Assembly: GCF_018614915.1 (NCBI RefSeq)
Contig: NZ_JAGGNU010000025.1
Coordinates: forward strand, 1-64,000
DNA length: 64,000 nt
Direction: 5' to 3'
Source: Variovorax paradoxus
GTDB taxonomy: Bacteria; Pseudomonadota; Gammaproteobacteria; Burkholderiales; Burkholderiaceae_C
Of the stretch, positions 60,925 to 64,000 are shown piece after piece. Within the stretch, counting starts at the first letter, position 1. Each line of letters starts with the position of its first letter. Under the pieces are notes generated by a model. That model was not told the origin of the DNA. It made no database searches and was given only the letters and a program-made list of their open reading frames with translations. The position numbers and the translations under genes are program-made.

Positions 60925-61890
60925 ATGGTCAAGACGGTCGGAAAAATCGCCTCGCTGCTGGCGGCAGGCATGTGCGTCGCAGGCATCGCGGCGAGCGCCC
61001 ATGCGCAGGAAACCAAGATCGCCCTCGGCATGTCCGGCTGGACCGGCTTTGCGCCGCTCTCGCTGGCCGACAAGGCCGGCATCTTCAAGAAGAACGGGCT
61101 GGACGTCGAGATCAAGATGATCCCGCAGAAGGACCGCCACCTGGCCCTGGCTTCGGGCGCCATCCAGTGCGCGGCCACCACGGTCGAGACCCACGTGGCC
61201 TGGAACGCCAACGGCGTGCCGATCGTGCAGATCTTCCAGATGGACAAGTCCTACGGCGCCGACGGCCTGGCCGTGCGCAACGACGTCAAGGGCTTCGCCG
61301 ACCTGAAGGGCAAGGCCATCGGCGTCAGCGCGCCGGGCACGGCACCGTACTTCGGCCTGGCCTGGATGCTCAACAAGAACGGCATGAGCATGAAGGACGT
61401 GAAGCTGGTCTCGCTCGAGCCGCAGCCCGCCGCGCAGGCCTTCGTGGCCGGCCAGAACGACGCCGCGATGACCTACGAGCCCTACCTCTCCACCGTGCGC
61501 GCCAACCCGGCGGCCGGCAAGATCCTCGCCACCACGCTCGACTACCCGATGGTGATGGACACGGTGGGCTGCGCGCCGACCTGGCTCAAGGCCAACGCCA
61601 AGGCGGCGCAGGCGCTGACCAACTCGTACTTCGAAGCCATCGAGATGATCAAGGCCGACCCGGCCAAGTCGAACGAGATCATGGGCGCGGCCGTCAAGCA
61701 GAGCGGCGAGCAGTTCGCCAAGTCCTCGGCTTACCTGCGCTGGTCGGACAAGGCAGCCAACCAGAAGTTCTTCGCCAGCGAGATCACACCTTTCATGAAG
61801 GACGCGCAAGCCATCCTGCTCGAGGCCGGCGTGATCCGCAAGGCGCCGGAAGATCTCTCGGTCACCTTCGACACCAGTTTCATCAAGTAA
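60925..61890 (+). CDS. ABC solute-binding protein, probably for a histidine-pathway compound
   Basis: A 321-residue periplasmic protein with a signal peptide ending ASAHAQE. The NMT1/SsuA-like fold shows IALGMSGWTGFAPLSLADKAGIFKK, GAIQCAATTVETHVAWNANG and EPYLSTVRANPAAGK. AGGAG precedes ATG 60925. It is the first gene of an operon ending in hutC, so urocanate, histidine or an imidazole derivative is the likely ligand; this is inferred from context only. Alternative ligands are sulfonates or pyrimidines. Confidence 0.9.
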   Translation: MVKTVGKIASLLAAGMCVAGIAASAHAQETKIALGMSGWTGFAPLSLADKAGIFKKNGLDVEIKMIPQKDRHLALASGAIQCAATTVETHVAWNANGVPIVQIFQMDKSYGADGLAVRNDVKGFADLKGKAIGVSAPGTAPYFGLAWMLNKNGMSMKDVKLVSLEPQPAAQAFVAGQNDAAMTYEPYLSTVRANPAAGKILATTLDYPMVMDTVGCAPTWLKANAKAAQALTNSYFEAIEMIKADPAKSNEIMGAAVKQSGEQFAKSSAYLRWSDKAANQKFFASEITPFMKDAQAILLEAGVIRKAPEDLSVTFDTSFIK

Positions 61891-61903
61891 TCAAGCAAGC
61901 ACC

Positions 61904-62757
61904 ATGGACGCGACGCCTGTCATGAATCCTCCCACGCCGGCGGCTGCGGCAACGGCCGCGCCGGCGGCGCGCAGGCGCCGCGCCCTGGCGCCCCTGGAGC
62001 CGGTCAGCGCCAGCGCGCGCTGGTTGCTCGGCCTCGGCTTCTTCGTCTTCTTCGTGGCGGTCTGGGCCTTCTTCACGCTCGGCGGCTTCGTCTCGCCGAC
62101 CTTCCTGGCCAGCCCGGTCACGATGCTCAAGGAGGGCATTTCGCTCTTCACCGAGTACAACTTCATCCACGACATCGGCATGACGGTGTGGCGCGTGTTC
62201 GGCGGCTTCGTGCTGGCCGCCATCGTCGCCGTGCCGCTGGGCATCGCGATGGGCACGTGGAAGAGCGTCGAGGCCTTCTTCGAGCCCTTCGTCTCCTTCT
62301 GCCGCTACCTGCCGGCCTCGGCCTTCATTCCCTTGCTGATCCTGTGGGCCGGCATCGGCGAGGCGCAGAAGCTGTTGGTCATCTTCATCGGCTCGGTGTT
62401 CCAGATCACGCTGATGGTGGCGGTCACCGTCGGCGGCGCGCGCCGCGACCTGGTCGAAGCGGCCTACACGCTGGGCGCCAACAGCCGCGGCATCGTCGCG
62501 CGGGTGTTGATTCCGGGCGCGGCGCCGGGCATCGCCGAAACATTGCGCCTGGTGCTGGGCTGGGCCTGGACCTACGTGATCGTGGCCGAACTGATCGGCT
62601 CGTCCTCGGGCATCGGCCACATGATCACCGACAGCCAGGCGCTCTTGAACACCGGGCAGATCATCTTCGGGATCATCGTCATCGGCGTGATCGGCCTTGT
62701 TTCCGACTTCGCCTTCAAGGCGTTGAACCGCAAGCTTTTCGCATGGAGCACGATCTG

Positions 62758-62758
<1 letters not shown>
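61904..62758 (+). CDS. ABC permease of the hutC-linked operon
   Basis: A 284-residue inner-membrane permease with about six spans. The EAA loop EAAYTLGANSRGIVARVLIP is clear, in the same family as the permeases at 5.6-7.1 kb but distant from them. The proline/alanine-rich N-terminus (NPPTPAAAATAAPAARRRR) is cytosolic. ATG 61904 or 61922 is possible. The stop overlaps the ATPase start by 1 base. Confidence 0.9.
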
Positions 62759-63537
<779 letters not shown>

Positions 63538-63538
63538 G

Positions 63539-64000
63539 ATGAACCCACGCAAGGCCCAGCCGCCGCAGCCCGCACTCGCGCTGTACGAGCAGGTCAAGGC
63601 CTTCATCACGCACAAGATCCAGGACGGCTCCTGGCCGGCCGGCCATCGGCTGCCGTCGGAGAGCGAACTGGTCGCGCAGTTCGGCGTCGCGCGCATGACG
63701 GTCAACCGCGCGCTGCGCGAGCTGGTGGAGCAGGGGCGCATCGTGCGCGTGGCCGGCGTCGGCAGCTTCGTGGCCGAGAACAAGCCGCAATCGACGCTCT
63801 TGCAGATCGCCAACATCGCGAGCGAGATCCGGGTGCGCGGCCACGACTACCGCTGCGAGTTCCTGGTGGCCGAACGCATCGCGGCCTCGCCCGACGTCGC
63901 CGTGTGGCTGGACCTGCGGCCCGGCGAGTCGGTGTTCCATACCGTGTGCCTGCACCTGGAGAACGAGATTCCGGTGCAGCTCGAAGACCGCCACGTCAAT
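63539..64000 (+). CDS. hutC: histidine-utilisation repressor HutC (5' part)
   Basis: The first 154 codons run off the window edge. A GntR winged helix (YEQVKAFITHKIQDGSWPAGHRLPSESELVAQFGVARMTVNRAL) and the start of a UTRA domain (GHDYRCEFLVAERIAASPDVAVWLDLRPGESVFHTVCLH) match HutC, whose inducer is urocanate. The N-terminus is family-like. The partner palindromes at 60722 and 60811 suggest it represses its own operon. The length missing is about 85 residues. Confidence 0.9.
   Translation, partial: MNPRKAQPPQPALALYEQVKAFITHKIQDGSWPAGHRLPSESELVAQFGVARMTVNRALRELVEQGRIVRVAGVGSFVAENKPQSTLLQIANIASEIRVRGHDYRCEFLVAERIAASPDVAVWLDLRPGESVFHTVCLHLENEIPVQLEDRHVN

Overview
The window is GC-rich (roughly 68-70 %), densely packed chromosomal DNA. 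It looks like a soil or rhizosphere betaproteobacterium of the Comamonadaceae, most likely Variovorax or a close relative. This is an inference from gene content and codon use: GTP-type PEP carboxykinase, two Bug-type solute-binding proteins, many LysR regulators, BKACE and CaiB/BaiF enzymes, a persulfide dioxygenase-rhodanese fusion and HutC. No rRNA, tRNA, insertion sequence, prophage or CRISPR array was seen. The window ends inside hutC.

Layout. 0.1-2.7 kb: a small periplasmic protein and a PAP2-ACP-ketosynthase mini-operon. 3.0-11.6 kb: a TetR-headed operon (aliphatic-sulfonate/taurine-type ABC importer, metal-dependent cyclase, fumarylacetoacetase) divergent from acetoacetyl-CoA synthetase across a tandem-repeat operator. 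Fumarylacetoacetase releases acetoacetate and the synthetase activates it, so the two arms make chemical sense together. 11.7-20.8 kb: MFS transporter, two putative GNAT-like proteins facing each other, LysR regulators, PhyH dioxygenase, sulfur/peroxide genes (persulfide dioxygenase-rhodanese, 1-Cys peroxiredoxin, FmdB zinc ribbon). 20.9-24.6 kb: glutaryl-CoA dehydrogenase, CoA-transferase, and a Fic protein behind an unusual operator array. 25.1-33.2 kb: a seven-gene catabolic operon (intradiol dioxygenase, SDR, BKACE, oxidoreductase, cupin, Bug protein, YtcJ-type amidohydrolase) under a divergent LacI repressor with a clear promoter/operator. 33.2-34.1 kb: a decayed patch with relics of hydantoinase B and an OmpA-type domain.

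34.1-45.2 kb: DUF1127/LysR pair, glutaminase, DUF4143 ATPase beside a 35-bp palindrome, EamA exporter, and a GntR-controlled Bug/TauE/amidohydrolase operon whose operator lies between the -35 and -10 boxes. 45.3-49.2 kb: three phosphoester hydrolases (PLD lipoprotein, PhoD, metallophosphoesterase). 49.3-51.1 kb: a LysR gene flanked by two genes that share a near-identical promoter module. 51.2-60.5 kb: pckG, threonine ammonia-lyase, a tandem-AAA ATPase of unknown function next to an S41 protease lipoprotein, and recQ. 60.5-64.0 kb: an ABC importer operon ending in hutC, preceded by two CTGT-N4-ACAG palindromes suited to a GntR/HutC repressor. Most transcription units are short and divergently controlled, typical of a metabolically versatile, regulator-rich chromosome.
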